Part shown: one piece after another, positions 11,519-23,169 of the stretch
Layout of the letters: each line of letters starts with the position of its first letter
Numbering within the stretch: the first letter of the stretch is position 1
Assembly: GCA_023627715.1 (NCBI GenBank)
Contig: JAMAHW010000013.1
Location: 576,786 to 640,785, forward strand
Source: Periconia sp. R9002
Taxonomy: Eukaryota > Ascomycota > Dothideomycetes > Pleosporales > Periconiaceae
Reading direction: 5' to 3'
Length of the DNA stretch: 64,000 bases
Made by a program: the position numbers and the translations under genes
Notes under the pieces: model-generated
Database searches by the model: none
Seen by the model: only the letters and a program-made list of their open reading frames with translations
Told to the model about the DNA's origin: nothing

Positions 11519-12326
11519 TGATGGGTAATGCGAGGATTAAGATGTTGTGGTGTTTGGAGGTTTGGAGATTCCTGTGTCTGTATGCCGGCGTATGGTGTCT
11601 ACTTGCATCTGTAGGAGTTTTTCGGAAGTTATAGTCCTAGGGACAGACAGACGGGCATGCATGGCCAGTCAGTCGACCGCATACATTTCTTCACGACGAA
11701 CGAGAGCTTGAATTCGTGCTTCAGGCAGGCACTTTGGGAATGTATGGTTCCAACTTAAGTCAACCACCCATCAATCGCGCGATAGAGACATGGTTAGATT
11801 TCTAGAGATTTGGAACTTGGGACCCAAGAACCATGAAACAGAAAACCTCGGCGAATAGGGTGGATTTATTATATACAAAACAAGACCCTATAACAGTTCT
11901 TATACATTGCTACTCAGTAGCAGCAACAGCACGATATCGAAGACCGCGAATTCCCGGGCTCGCTTCCCACAGATAAACTATCCCCGAAGAAAATTATAAA
12001 TGCAAAACAAAGATGAAGGGAATAAAAAGGAGTGTGAACGAACGATAGTCTCTCTCTCTCCCTCTTCTCTTTTGATCTGTATAAATCTTCTCACATCCCC
12101 CGCCCCCCCTTATGCAAAAACAAACGGTAAACAAAGGAAAAGAGCGCGCGTCAAGCGCAGTAGGTAGACTAATGCTTTGGTCATTGCAGTCGTATAGGAA
12201 AGGAAGATAATGAGGAGAGACAAAGGTCTCGGGTATGTGAAATTCGCTGAGAACAAGTATGCGTACTTATAAAAGAACAGCCGTCAGAAGTTGTGGAATG
12301 AGAAGGAAGTGGACTGAGCGGGAGGC
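11519..12326. other. Convergent 3' flanks
   Basis: Lies between the 3' ends of Trs31 (plus) and the ADF-H/PH gene (minus). It contains a TCTCTCTCTCCC pyrimidine stretch near 12050 and AT-rich patches. No gene was seen. Confidence 0.4.
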
Positions 12327-15300
12327 TCATTGCCCCTGGGTATATTTTTGCCAGGCTTCGTGAGCTTCCCGTAGGACTGTATCATTATCAGCGTTTGTAC
12401 CATGAATGAGAAGGGGTATCATATCATACTGTGCAGCACGTGGGCCTGTGCCGAAGGAGTTTCGCAGGCGCATTGCAGCGTCCGCCCGTCGACAAAGTCG
12501 AACACGACACTATTGGGTAGTTCCTGCCTGTCCTGATCGGGTGGATAAGGAGTACAGAACTCGGTCAGGTGGAATCGTCTCGTTATACCCTTGGACTGCT
12601 GTACCCTGTTAGCCATTGTGTTTTCACCGCGAGAAGCTCCGATACGCACGTCGTTCGTTTTAGAGAGACTCAAGACCAGGTTACCAGATACGTCAATTTC
12701 GACCCATCTCCGTTTCCATAACTGGACATTTGAGTTAGTCTGATTCGTCAAATTATTTGAGGGATACATACCAAAGTGTCCGGAAACTGAATGTTCAAGT
12801 CTCCTACCTGAACAGGTGAAGGGGGCTCGCGGAGAGATGGTAGAGCGGGAGCGGAACCCGCCTCTTCTTCGGAAAGTGTGGAGCTTGCGATCGAGTTCTT
12901 TCGGGACATGGATGAAGGAATCGTGGACATGCGCTTGAAAAGTTTGCTTGCCCGTGACTCTTTCTTTTCCTTCTTCTCCTGTTTGTCCTGCCGTTCATCA
13001 CTGCTGTCCATGCTATGGGCAGAGCGGCTGCGTGTGGAGGGCGCCCCTTGTTTCGATTCGCTCATTCTACGACCGAATGCTCGCCAGCTTATCTCTGAAG
13101 ATGAACGAGGAACACCAGAAGATGCCTCTCGCGATGAGGGAGGTCGCACAGGAGACGTAGGTTCTATTTTGACGGGGCTTTGCTTCCTAGAAGGCGGTCT
13201 CATTGACTTCTGGTGATCAATAGTAATGTCACTTTGGTGCAGGTCCAATGGCGTGTTCTCCGTGGGCATTGTCAATGGCGGGTTTTGTACTCGTGGGCCA
13301 CGGACAATGCGAGCGGTGACTTGCACCGAATCCGACTTTTCAGGCTCTGGCTGTGCATTGTGTGCTGTTGGGTTTCTTTGCTCACGGCTTACTGGGGCGG
13401 GTTGTGTCTTGACCTTTACGTCCGGCGAGGGCGAGGGCGAACGTGACGGTGACGCTGAACGAGTCCCCAAAGCAGTGGGGTACAGGCGCGAGATGGGTCT
13501 CCCATTTGGGGAATTACCGGACGGTGGCGTTGTTGCAAAGAAAGAGGATTTTCGCTGAGCGACAATCGAACTACTCGAATCAGGTGTCCCTAATGAAGTT
13601 ATGGACGCGGTAGATTCCCTATTAGACTTCTCCGCGAGAGCTTTAATTCGTTGAGAGATGCCAGAAGATACATTGATCTTCTTCGCCATGACTACGGTGT
13701 CCGAGTTGGCATGAGGCAACCAAGGTCCAGAAGATTTGCGTGAGACTGGTTCAGCCGGGGGATGGCCGGTTGTGACAATCTGCGAAGCAGATCGAGTCGG
13801 AATGGATCCACTGGACGCGGCGCTTCTCTGGGTAAAGAAGGGTGTTATTGGCGATTTAGACACCGACATGGGCATGGCTTCCTCGAGTTTGGCACTTTGT
13901 AGTTCTTCCATAAAAGAGTCATCTGAAAGATACTCTGCCTCTGAGTTCTCGGCACTTATGTGAAGGGTTTCGCCCACACGGCGCTTGTCTGGGGCTTCCT
14001 TATAATCGAATCCACTTGGGGCTGCAAGCATCATCGACTCGCGATTTTGCTTCTTGGCCCGGGTGGGAAGTTGTTCATCAGGTCGTGGCATGTATAGCAC
14101 GGACTCCCTCTTGGAAACTCTGCTCGAACCGTCCTCATCGGGCTGATTTAACGCCATTGACACCTCAAATTCCTTTTTATCCTCAGACTTTGACTGCTCC
14201 TTTGTACCAGGCCCTTCCTGCTCTACCTCGACGGACGCGACTTCGACGGAGGGTATCGCTACTGAGTTATCGGGGACGACGGTCGGTGTGCTTTCGGTGG
14301 ACGCGCCCTCGTCTTCTCTATATTTCTCGTCAACCTGTTGTACCTTCTCTTCAGGGACCAGGTTCAGACCATTCTCGGGTGGATGCTGGTCGTCCTCCGA
14401 CACCGAAGAGGGTCTAGTAGATGGTGCACCTGAAGATCCAGCAGTTTGAGCGGATGTAGGCGAAGAGATTGAAGCCGCAGAGTGCAAATCTTCTGACTCG
14501 GTTTGCTTACCGATAGCTTCCGTAGATGACGCGCCTTCTGATACCGGAGGTTTCGTAGAATCGGTGGGGATGGTATCCTGCGAGGTTGGGCCGTGCATGT
14601 TGTCTTCCCGCTGCCGATCTGACGCAAATGAATTTTCATCGTCCAAAGCGTTGGGCTTGACCTCTTCCTCTCCTAGCGGTTCCACAACTGATCGGTCGGG
14701 ACCTAAAGTCTCGGCAGCATTATTAACATTACTCTGCACATTGTCATCTGCGTGCTCAACTGAGTCTTCCGGCTTGCTATCCTGCTTTTCCTTCCTTGCC
14801 TGCATCTGCTTCTTTCTCAATTCCAGAGCTTTCATCAACCTCTGTTTCTCTGGGGTAACGCCGTGTGACTTGTGATTATGGCTGCTGTAAGTGTTCATGG
14901 GTAAAGATTTCACGCTAGCAGCCGAACTTTTTGGTGCATATCCTAGTGAAACGGGTACTTCAGGAACCGCGGGGATTGGAGGTGGCATTGGGATTCCAAC
15001 AGCGGATACGTTTGTGGCATCTCGTGGAGTTGCCTGTTTGGGCTCCGCCGCCTTACGATTCGCAGCGCGGAGACCCGACGGCAGTGATGAAATAGGACGT
15101 GCAGAACTCTGAGCGCCTGCTCCAGAAGTATGAGGCCGCTTGGCATCCATTGAAGCTTTAGGTCGAGGCCCAAGCTTCACCTTAGGTTTGTTGTATTGTG
15201 CGTAGATCTCGGCATACAAATCTGACAGAGCCGGCCGCGCGGTTTGAGACGAAAGACGTGGGTCGGGTCCACCCTCAAAGAGCAGGTCATATTGGTCGAA

Positions 15301-16167
15301 ACTTCTGCCTATGGGGGCTGTCATGGGGCCCGCATCTTCATCACTATGCGCGGGTACGCTGAGTTCGTCTGGAGAAGTTTCAGGTGGCTGGGTGCTGTTG
15401 TCCGCAGCCATCTTGCCATGCTGTTCATCTGCCAATGGTGGTTTGCTAGCTGCTATACCTGATGTCGATTCGCCAATGTCTATCAGGGAGCGCATAGCAG
15501 CTGTTGGCTTCGCAGTAGAGACGGATTCACCGGCGGTGCTTTGGCCTTCCTCCGCATCTTCGGTTATGTCGTCCAGTCTGTGCATCTGAGAGGAAGAGCT
15601 GGAGGAGCTGCTGGACGGTGCAGCGGTATGTAGAGAGCAGGCTGAGGTCAGGGCGGCATCGCTGAGATGGTCGGCGGAGGAGATGGAGATTTCGGTATCG
15701 TGCGGTGTAAACTTTTCCATGACGGCGGAGAAGTGAACGGCAACGCGGGCTACAGGTATTGTTAGTATGAGGTTCGCAGACCGAAGGCAAGCCCGCGGAC
15801 AGGTTTTGGGGAACATGCCTTGCAAAAGCCGCGATGTGCCATCGGGAACATATTTAATGAGCAGCTTCCTACGTCGATAAAGTAGAAAGCCATAGAGCGG
15901 CGATTGCTCTTGGTAAGCCTGTATTGCGGCGCGAGCATCCGCTGCGCCTCCGGAACCGCGAGCGAGGACATCTACGGCGTCTCGGGAGGTGTACTTGAGC
16001 AGGAACCTGGGGCGAGGGGGTTAGCAGGGTGCGAGGTGTGGTTGCATGGCGAGCGTATATGGTTGATACGACGGCGTTGGAGGGCGCTCTTACCAACCTC
16101 CTGCCTCGGCCAAGGCGGACTGATAGGCCTCGAGAACGGGGACGGCGTCCAACCCATTCAGCGACAT
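12327..16167 (-). CDS. ADF-H domain and PH domain protein, largely disordered
   Basis: Six exons: 16094..16167, 15819..16006, 12772..15749, 12650..12721, 12430..12598 and 12327..12376, about 1176 residues. Residues 1-125 match an ADF-homology (cofilin/twinfilin) fold: MSLNGLD start, AYQSALAEAGGWFLLKY, PLYGFLLYRRRKLLIKYVP. A roughly 900-residue Ser/Pro/Glu-rich disordered region with a short basic coiled coil (KQRLMKALELRKKQMQARKEK) follows. Residues about 1066-1170 look like a PH domain (VGDLNIQFPD, LWKRRWVEID, GNLVLSLSK), ending in an LREAHEAWQKY helix. ADF-H binds actin and PH binds phosphoinositides or proteins, so a cortical actin adaptor is inferred. The 15750..15818 intron uses a GC donor. 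The acceptor after 12598 could equally be 3 nt downstream. Confidence 0.85.
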
Positions 16168-17218
16168 GGCAGGCGCATATGCAGCAAACGGAGCGCTGGC
16201 TCTAAGCCCTCAAGCGATGCTCGACCGTCTTTCTTTGCAGAAGTTTTGATTTTGAGGAACAGGTCTGGGGATAGGTAGATATCGGAAGAGCACAGACCGG
16301 TGGGTGGGCCAGGGGCTTGTCGGACCGCTAGCGGGGCGACGCGAGTCTGCCAGAGCCCAAAAAGACGTGCCGCGAGCTATTGCGCGCCGCGGGAGATTAA
16401 TCAAAAAGAAAAGAAGGGAAAGGGAAAGGTAAACAAGAGTAGGTAGACTAGAATGGGGGGTGGAGGTGGAGTATGATGGGCGTCTGAAAGTAGGGGCTGC
16501 GCACGAATTCGAAGCAGTTCATCCACGATTCCCCCTCCTGAATCAGTTCTAAGCAAATGTGGAGAGATGGCAGAACCAGTCCACTTAGTTAGCTAGTAGT
16601 CGATGATAAAGCACAGAGTGCAATGTACCTAGGTAGATACATAACAAAGGCAGCTGAGTGGCATGTTTCAGCTCATCACATGTACACATGTCATCGACTC
16701 GCGCTTCGCGATTGATGCATTGATGCGCTGTACCCATTGCAAGCCCGCGGCCTACGGTGCGACTGCCCAAGTATCACACATCGAGATAATAAGTCTCACA
16801 ATCCCGATTGACCAGCGTATGCCTCTCTTGATACGTTCCTCGTCATCCAATGACGCATCGACCGGTAGATAGGTACCTGAATATCTCTCCCGCGTGCGGT
16901 GGACTCGCGCACTACATACGAACCCCACCTTCTACTCTCCAATCACTAATCGATCCAAGGCGTGCGCAAAGGGGCAAAAAAAAAAAGAAAAACAAAGATA
17001 GCAAGGCCGCCTGTCGTGCATATGTAGCTACGATCTAGGTACCTAAAGCCACTTTTTTCTTTTCTACAAAAACCCTGCATAGACCGTAGATACAGTGGAC
17101 CATCGTGATCCGTTACCCACTCACCAACGTCACTCTCCTGCACAACATAAAGCCCAAAAAGAAAAGAAAACCCCCAAACCTCAAGAACCGTTTCAAAAAA
17201 AACACATCAATCCCAACC
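16168..17218. promoter_or_regulatory. Divergent promoter region
   Basis: A 1051-bp spacer between the ADF-H/PH gene (minus) and the OHCU-like gene (plus). The right end is A-rich (poly-A tracts near 16977 and 17195), as in fungal leader regions just before a start codon. No coding signal was seen. Confidence 0.4.
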
Positions 17219-17957
17219 ATGTCCACCACAATCCCCTCCCCAACAACCCTCCCCCACGCCTCCGAGGTCGACCTCAAACACGTCCTCGACCTCCTCTTCG
17301 AGCCCTCCCCTCCCCTCCACGCCCTCGCGCTGCCCGTGCTAAAATCCACTACCTTCCCCTCCTACGCCGTCCTCGCCGCCGCCATCGCCTCGCAGCTAAC
17401 CGCCCTCTCCACCTCCGGAAAACCTGAGGACTTGCAGACGCTCTCCGAAATCCTATGCTCGCACCCCAGGCTGGGTGAGAAGAAGGTGGATAGCGAGCAG
17501 AGCCGCGTGGAGCAGGCGCAGTTGCAGCAGGGCGCTGAGGAGGAGAAGAAGAAGCTCGAGGAGTTGAATCGGGAGTATGAGGAGAAGTTTCCCGGGTTGA
17601 GATATGTGTGAGTCTTTTAGGGGGCTGTTTATTTTGTTGATTTGGTGCACTTGTGTTTTTTGAGTGTTGATTTTTTTTTCTTCGAAATCAAAATATATGT
17701 TAACAGAGCAATTGATCCAAATTCTAACTCCTCGGGACGTTTTCAGTGTCTTCGTCAACGGCCGTCCCCGACCCGCCATTTTCGAAAACATGCGAGCTCG
17801 AATCGACCGTGGCGATATCCAAGCCGAGCGCCTGGAAGCCATACAAGTACGTTTCCACAACCCTCTGCCCCCATTATCATTCTAACTCACCGTTTCAAAA
17901 CAGGCCATGTGCGACATCGCAATTGACCGAGCTGGAAAACTGCAAAAGAAGGAATGA
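17219..17957 (+). CDS. OHCU decarboxylase-like (UraD family) protein
   Basis: Exons 17219..17607, 17747..17846 and 17904..17957, giving 180 residues; introns are 139 and 57 nt. It matches the 2-oxo-4-hydroxy-4-carboxy-5-ureidoimidazoline decarboxylase domain, the last step from urate to S-allantoin in purine catabolism. Visible signatures: LLFEPSPPLHALALP near 25-39, the HPRLG motif at 82-86 that holds the family's key histidine, EQAQLQQGAEEEKKKLEELN, YEEKFPGLRYVVFVNGRPR, and the C-terminal RGDIQAERLEAIQAMCDIA. Family enzymes have about 165-180 residues, so this is full length. Fungal members are sometimes annotated only as domain proteins; enzymatic activity is expected but not shown by sequence. 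Confidence 0.9.
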
Positions 17958-18418
17958 TGCGTTCATTTGTTTAGCACATTGACGGTAAATAGTGGTGAAT
18001 GTTATACAATGTATCTCTTTTCTTTTTTTCATTCCTTCGACGGAGAGGGAGGTTATGAACTTATATAGGTATTGATAGATATTTTTTGTCATTTACTCAT
18101 ACAAAAATACTAGATGATAGCAAGAGTGCTACAACACTAGAACGATGACCAAAACCCAATGCCTTTTTCTGGGAGGAGATGAAATGTTTTGCCACGCATG
18201 ATACTCCGTTGAATGGTTTTTATGCGATAGAATGCTTTTTTTTTTCAATCAACGAGATTCGTGCATGTTAGGTATGATATGCATAAGTGGATGTAGAACA
18301 CATAGGAACCTCCTATTCCCGACCGACATCTTCTAAAAATACGCTTCATATCCCAAAGTGTTATTTCAAAAGAACAGGGGGAAAGTGTGAAGGTAATGGA
18401 AAAGGATAGCCACTTGAG
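17958..18418. other. Convergent 3' flanks
   Basis: AT-rich 3' sequence between two convergent genes, with a T-run near 18237. Nothing coding was seen. Confidence 0.4.
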
Positions 18419-19705
18419 CTATCCAAACTGCATAAACATGAAGCTCTTTTGCCGCTTCTTCTCTTCTTCGTGATCGCTTTGGATATCCCGCACGACATAG
18501 TCGGATCCGCTCTCGTTCTGGACTCCCTCCTTGCCTGGAAAGCGCGCTGCATCGTCGGCAGAGGTCGCATCGAGGGTTGCAGTCAACGCAGGGCTTAGAA
18601 GAGGCGAGGTGAAATTCGGTGATTGCATCGTAGGTGAAGGCGCTAGGTTTGGTGAGAGCATTGTTTCTGTCGCTGTGATGGGTGGTGCGAATAATGCAGG
18701 AATGTTGGGGGATGTTGTTGCGGGCTCGGCAGGGCGCTGCGACCGGGCGTCATAGGTGCTGGGCCAGATGGCATTTGCGCCTTCGTCGACCTGATCGTAG
18801 TCACCAAAGACGGGCTGATCCGGGTCGAGGATGCTGAAGTCAGAGTATACACTTTGTGTCGGTGAGAGAGCAGTAGCATTTCCGTGGAGATCCGATTGCT
18901 CAGTCGTCTCGTATTCTTCGTCGAGGTGGGCGTAGGGGTCCGGCATGTCGTCCTCCTGGTCAAAGGCATCGTAATTGGAGAGACCCAAGGGTGATGGTGG
19001 CAAGGGAAGGTACGATCTCCGCGGGCTCCGAGAGTGAGGTGGGAGGTCAAAAAACGCGTCGTTTGGAGACTTACGAGTCGCAGCTTCATCTTCGTCGTGC
19101 GATTGGGGGGAAGTGGAAAGAGGTGAACGGCTACGCTGCCGTTGTGCTTCTGGTACGTCGATGTTTAAAGATGCCCGAGTTCCTTCCGGGAGATGGGTAT
19201 ACGTGTCATGGCTTCCGTATTTCAAAGTCAAGTCTGCCATGTGCAGATGCTGCTGCTCTCTTTCTTGCTCGACCAAGACCCTCCCAAGCCCCCCAGTAGT
19301 ATCTCTAGCGCGCAGAGATTGCCGTCTGATGCGGTTCAGGATGGACGCTTTGCAGAGTAGGTTTCGGCCCATTGCCTTTTGCTTAGCCCATACGGCAATC
19401 TTGGAATGGCCACGATCCACGATGTTGGTAGCAGGTTGTGAATACTGTGGGGATAGTCGAGAGGTGATGAGAAACAGGCGTAATCGCCGCTTCTTGTTCT
19501 GCGTGCATGAGTGCTCACCATCAATGTCTCCTGCTGCTCGGTGACGTTTTCTGGACTTTGAGCAGGCCCGCTGAGGCGGGAACGTGAGAGTCATGGCGGG
19601 CTTGGGTGCTATCGTGAAGTTGAAAGTGGCACTGGTCGAAAGGGTCGGTGCCAAATTAAAGTTAATTTGCCGGGGCGATATTGGCTGACAAGAGGGTAGG
19701 GGCAT
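18419..19705 (-). CDS. Fungal hypothetical protein with basic RLRLFLITSRLS block
   Basis: A single open frame of 428 residues. Residues 45-75 are basic (KSRKRHR, QNKKRRLRLF) and run into the block RLFLITSRLSPQYSQPATNI and a basic helix (AVWAKQKAMGRNLLCKASILNRIRR, about 100-130), which looks like the folded, conserved part. The rest is Ser/Pro/Asp-rich and disordered, with repeated SP/PNF motifs near the C-terminus and a QKSFMFMQFG end. The basic clusters suggest nuclear localisation (inference). I associate the RLRLFLITSRLS block with unnamed fungal proteins but cannot give a function. The start is the first ATG; a later start at M38 would keep the conserved part. Confidence 0.7.
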   Translation of the reverse strand: MPLPSCQPISPRQINFNLAPTLSTSATFNFTIAPKPAMTLTFPPQRACSKSRKRHRAAGDIDGEHSCTQNKKRRLRLFLITSRLSPQYSQPATNIVDRGHSKIAVWAKQKAMGRNLLCKASILNRIRRQSLRARDTTGGLGRVLVEQEREQQHLHMADLTLKYGSHDTYTHLPEGTRASLNIDVPEAQRQRSRSPLSTSPQSHDEDEAATRKSPNDAFFDLPPHSRSPRRSYLPLPPSPLGLSNYDAFDQEDDMPDPYAHLDEEYETTEQSDLHGNATALSPTQSVYSDFSILDPDQPVFGDYDQVDEGANAIWPSTYDARSQRPAEPATTSPNIPALFAPPITATETMLSPNLAPSPTMQSPNFTSPLLSPALTATLDATSADDAARFPGKEGVQNESGSDYVVRDIQSDHEEEKKRQKSFMFMQFG

Positions 19706-22700
19706 TATCCTCCTTCAAGCACCTTCGGTCGCGGATTGGGGAAACAAAGCTTCAGTGCTCGACTCGGCATTGTTCATCTTGTAGATGATGTATGGAAGGA
19801 ATCCAGGAGTGTCCAGAGTGGACGGGGCAAGCCATGCAACAGGTTGACTCGGCCGGCCACAGTGAAGTGCGGAGATGAGAAGCGGAGAAGCAAGCAATCG
19901 GCGTAGAATCGCCAAATGTACGCGTCAATGTAATAGTGAGAGTTTCCAACAAGAGTCACGAGACCATGCCAGGGTTTTATCCCAGCACAGCATGTACGGC
20001 CAAGATGGGTGTGTATTGGAGGAATTGCGGATGCGATGTCGGCTTGGATTGAATGACGAATTTCAGGCGACAAGGCTGGTGCAGCCACGCAGCACGGGAA
20101 CAGGACGGCGATGAGGCATAAAGAGCAGACTGGCGAGGAGTCTCTGGACAGGACAGGACAGACTTGGGTGTGGAGGCGCCTAATAATATCGTGGATATCC
20201 ATGTCGACCCACTGACCCAGCAGGACGGCAGTGCGGAGAAGGGGACCAGGCCAGGCTCGCCTTACGCTCTGTGCGCGTGCGTGTGCGTGTCGTGTGCCTC
20301 GACTCCACGAGTCCAGGGACGATGCTGCCATCCTTGCCGACTGTCGCTGCCACTGTCACTGGAGGGAAACGTTTGCCAAGTGCAGCACCGACGTTGAAAA
20401 GTTTGCACCGCTACACGTCGCAATTCGTGAGGCGGAGAGCGAACTGCAACCACTGACGTGATGAGTCCGGTCAGGTCAGCATTTCTCCAACGTAACATTG
20501 CCAGGGTTCGGGTTTGAGAGACTGCTTTCGACCAAGGATTTTCGCCTTTCTTTTTTCTCAAAATCTTCCTTGTAAAAGGAGAGAAGGGGGAAACAAAAAA
20601 AGACGCAGTGCCGCGGGCTTGGAGATGATGGGATGGATATCGAGGCTTTCAGGGCCCTGGGTTTCAGGGTCCAGGGTCGACGTTGTTGTTCACAAGATGG
20701 ATACATTTTCATTGGACGCGCAGCAAAAACAATTCGACGACGGCGGATCTTTTCCGCCCCCGACCCCTTCGACTCGATATTCCCCTTTCGTTTCTTTTTT
20801 CCCCTCCGTCAACTACAGTACGAGAGGCGCTCTGGGTCCAGTTTTGCTGATGACTGCTCGTCAGCGAGGCAAATCCCCCGTTTTGCCACCCCCTTGCGTG
20901 CACTTCTGCTGCCTCTACCGCCTTTGGCCTTGTGTCATTCCGCCCTCCTGATGAGCTGGAGCTGATGGCTTGCTGCCTGACCGATCACACGCATGTGCGT
21001 GAATTAAAACTTTTTCCCGCTGGTGCCCAATTCGGCCATGTATTCCTCGGCGTCCCAGAGGCGGCTGAAACCGAGAGCATCATCACTCTCTGGAATCTCA
21101 GCACACCACACACTACCGTCATGGGCGTCGTTGGTTGGCCCAACTTGGACCATCTTGACCTTCTCTTGCCCCCAAACGAGACTCAAGAGGGCATCGTGGA
21201 TTCGTGGTGCGTGCTTCGTGCTTCGGGATCGGGCGAAATGCGACGACAGCAAGACGGTTGCCCGGATCTGCAGCACTGCATCTGCAGATTGCGGAGAAGC
21301 GATTTATGCTCCACTCAAGCGTTGCACTTCTCGTCTCCAACTGCACCGAGTACCTATCCAGGTCATCCCCTCACCCTCGGCCCTCGACGGTAACACTACC
21401 GAGCGGTCTGGCCTTCCTATTTGATGACCTAACAAGTAATTTTTGCTTTTGCAGCACGACATCAAATTCACGCAGCCGGGCTATGCGGCAAGGCATAGCC
21501 CCATTCCTTCACCCATGACTGTACAAGTAGTGTAATGAAGAGTAATGTAATCTGGTGTAGTGTGCCATACACTCATACCTAGGACATAAGTTACCTAATG
21601 CACTGTGCTTGTACGCTGCATAAGTTTGCTAGTTTAGTTTATATTTGACAGCCAACCAGCGCTGCATAACCGACTACTCTAAGTTATAGTGTATGCACAA
21701 CCAACTACTATAACCTAGTCTACTGTGAATGTAACACATTGCCTCCAGACCCCGCTCGTTGCAAACAGTGTATAGTGTACATGTGCTCCTGGTTTGGGCC
21801 TCAATCGTGCAACTAAAGTCCGATTTCGCTGGTTCAGGAACAAGAATTTTCCAAGAGCGTGTTGACGTTTAAAGAAATAGTGGTGTGATTTCCCCAATTC
21901 GTATCACGGACTTATACATGAAGGATCAATTGGTAGCCGAAGCGTCACTAAATTGCCGCTGCTGCCGCCACTACTAGAAATCTGCCCAGGTCGCATAACT
22001 CCAAAACATCAGGAGGCGTCTGAACACATCGACATCAAAATAACTCAGCCAGACTCCAAACCATCCTGTTCCAAATCGCGCAAAGAAAAGCACCAATCAC
22101 GCCCGTAGAGACTAACACGAAAGAAATCCACTCGTAGATCGTTTATGGCGCGTAATAGAGTCGGAAGAGAAGATTTGCAAAGAAGAAGTACCTCGCATGA
22201 ATCCAAGAAAGATCCATTTTATACTGGAAGACTTATAGACCTACCGGCACGAGGCTACAAATTTCAAATACCACTGATCTGCTAATTCCTTTCTAATACG
22301 TCTAGAAGTATTACCACACGACAGACATATTCACTTGAAATCGCCCTACACAGGACTTGCCAAATATACAGCAAGCGTCAGTGACCCACCAACGACTGTA
22401 CAATCGACTCCACTTAAGTCTCGCAACAAGTCTCAAGTATCCTCGCAGCCCAACTCTCCCGCGCCACCGAGATCTAGGGGAGCCAACCTTCCAGTGCCTC
22501 AGGCATCCCAATCAAAGACTCGACGATCTCCGCGGAACCAGTGAAGAAGACCAGGTGGGTACTGTCGCTCCTGCTGCCGCCATTAAGTTGACCACGATAC
22601 CATGTATTGCGAGTGCCACTAAGTACGCACTACGGCTGGCTTCAGAAGCGTTTTTAGAGAGAGAGAGAGAGAGAGAGAGAGTATGTGTGTGATAGAGAAC

Positions 22701-23169
22701 AATTCAATATTTCCCTGCTGCCTTCACATCTTACGATAACTACCAGTGACAAACGAGTGACCACTTTCTCTACCCCGCGCTGGATATATCTTACCAGAGA
22801 TGGGCAGTGACGGACTGCTAATAGATCTTGGTAAAGAGAATTGTCGTCTGCGGTTTTAACCTCTGTATCATCCAATTCCACACCGTCCGCCGACTACGTA
22901 GTAATAAACCCTGAACAACACGGTTCTTACAATAGAAAGATCTCTAATCCTGTCCTTCCCTACAACTTTGTCTACGAACATTTAGTAAACTCCGCAAACA
23001 TCGTCTCGTCTAATACCTACTCCCTACTTCATACGAAAAACCACATAATTATAGGTTAGATTAGAAAGAGTACGGTGTAGCTTAAAGGTCTTGCTAAAAA
23101 AAATGCGTCGATCTTATAGTGGCCTTCCTATCCGCCTAAGGAGTAGATAGGAGGTCTAGCAGTTGACAA
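19706..23169. other. Gene-poor island, left part
   Basis: No supported gene in about 3.5 kb. The left 1.7 kb has balanced composition and long frames on both strands, such as 20932..21393 (+) and 21004..21276 (-), which overlap antisense and have no recognisable domain. From about 21.5 kb it becomes AT-richer and stop-rich, with fragments such as ACCAACTACTATAACC that look like decayed repeat DNA. An (AG)13 microsatellite lies at 22656. Confidence 0.45.
22656..22681. repeat. (AG)13 microsatellite
   Basis: A perfect AG dinucleotide run of 26 nt, followed by a short GT-rich stretch. It lies in the gene-poor island upstream of the 1.42-kb TIR element. Confidence 0.95.

Noticed and set aside
15720..15825. 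A start of the large disordered protein at MQGMFPK or MEKF.
   Set aside because: Upstream exons rebuild a complete ADF-H domain in frame, so these are internal or intronic methionines.
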